The notes under the pieces: model-generated | What the model was told of the DNA's origin: nothing | Database searches by the model: none | The model's input: the letters and a program-made list of their open reading frames with translations, nothing else | Translations under genes and position numbers: made by a program | NCBI GenBank assembly: GCA_943332615.1 | Contig: CALQQB010000057.1 | Coordinates: 1 to 32,023 of the forward strand | Origin: Phenylobacterium deserti | Lineage (GTDB): Bacteria > Pseudomonadota > Alphaproteobacteria > Caulobacterales > Caulobacteraceae | Reading direction: 5' to 3' | Length of the DNA stretch: 32,023 nt | Shown here: one piece after another, positions 31,884 through 32,023 of the stretch | How positions within the stretch are numbered: position 1 is the stretch's first letter | Layout of the letters: each line of letters begins with the position of its first letter

Positions 31884-32023
31884 CCGGATAGAGGGGTGAC
31901 GGAATCGACCGGAAGGATGGGTGACAGTTCTCTGTCGGTAGGGGGACCTGCCGATGCCTTGGTTGGAGAGCTGCGCCATGGATCAGCGCGTGGGGTTCAT
32001 TGCCGATTGGCTGAGCGGGCTAT
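31876..32023 (+). mobile_element. IS481-family insertion sequence, left end (partial)
   Basis: The element begins at about 31876 with TGT, the usual terminal triplet of IS481-family ends, right after the coding sequence it interrupts. Two imperfect direct repeats, GACCGGATAGAGGGGTGAC (31882-31900) and GACCGGAAGGATGGGTGAC (31907-31925), match at 16 of 19 bases and are likely transposase-binding sites. The transposase gene follows. The right end and target duplication are outside the window, so the exact left boundary is an estimate. Confidence 0.75.
31954..32023 (+). CDS. IS481-family transposase, N-terminal fragment
   Basis: The frame opens MPWLESCAMDQRVGFIADWL and runs off the right edge after 23 codons. 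This matches the characteristic start of a common alphaproteobacterial IS481-family DDE transposase (MPW-x-E-x(3)-MD-x-R), which continues into a helix-turn-helix and integrase core. The catalytic part is not visible. An internal ATG at 31978 is an alternative start. Confidence 0.75.
   Translation, partial: MPWLESCAMDQRVGFIADWLSGL

Noticed and set aside
1..32023. CRISPR array, tRNA, rRNA or prophage genes
   Set aside because: No regularly spaced repeats, cloverleaf-like sequence, rRNA-like stretches or phage structural genes were found.

Overview
The window reads as a chromosomal segment of a high-GC alphaproteobacterium, most likely in the Caulobacterales (Phenylobacterium/Caulobacter-like). 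The signs are: GC near 70-75% in coding lines, a class I lysyl-tRNA synthetase, a large TonB-dependent receptor, a PEPxxWA-CTERM exported protein, a DmdC-like acyl-CoA dehydrogenase, and GC-rich extragenic palindromes of the kind seen in this group. Genus placement is inference. No tRNA, rRNA or CRISPR array was seen.

Layout. 1-4653: start of a partial unknown gene, a TIR/TolB-like/TPR membrane protein (minus), class I lysS and a small GAF protein (plus). 4650-7097: exported zinc metalloprotease (minus), divergent from a MerR regulator. 7310-11144 (plus): MerR, a composite palindromic repeat, acyl-CoA dehydrogenase, OsmC-like protein, then a coupled pair of exported proteins (glycine zipper and lipoprotein). 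11141-13046 (minus): a Vsr-like nuclease that appears to lack its catalytic aspartate, cysK, and a 74-residue very acidic orphan. 13255-16819 (plus): a tight three-gene operon of D-aminoacylase-type amidohydrolase, TauD-like dioxygenase and crotonase-fold protein. 16914-19295 (plus): a stand-alone BLUF photoreceptor and recQ. 19357-25499 (minus): TonB-dependent receptor, CHASE3 chemoreceptor, DUF2332 protein and a small exported peptide; the last three lie in or beside AT-rich DNA. 25500-26032 has no gene; its first half is about 29% GC and it ends in the terminator of the next gene. 26033-30325 (minus): PEPxxWA-CTERM protein with a sigma-54-type promoter, gyrB, and an unknown membrane protein. 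30432-32023 (plus): a duplicated TonB-C/DUF2059 protein cut off by the left end of an IS481-family element that runs off the window.

How the genes fit together. The MerR gene probably controls the following acyl-CoA dehydrogenase and possibly itself. The deacylase/dioxygenase/crotonase genes are translationally linked and likely form one catabolic route for an unknown N-acylated or carboxylated substrate. The BLUF protein, the chemoreceptor and the GAF protein are sensory, and the receptor and exported proteins serve the envelope. No single complete new system is obvious. The strongest leads are the Vsr homologue with residues 49-51 missing, the sigma-54/PEPxxWA-CTERM link, the IS481-interrupted duplicated envelope protein, the TIR fusion, and the unassigned three-gene operon.
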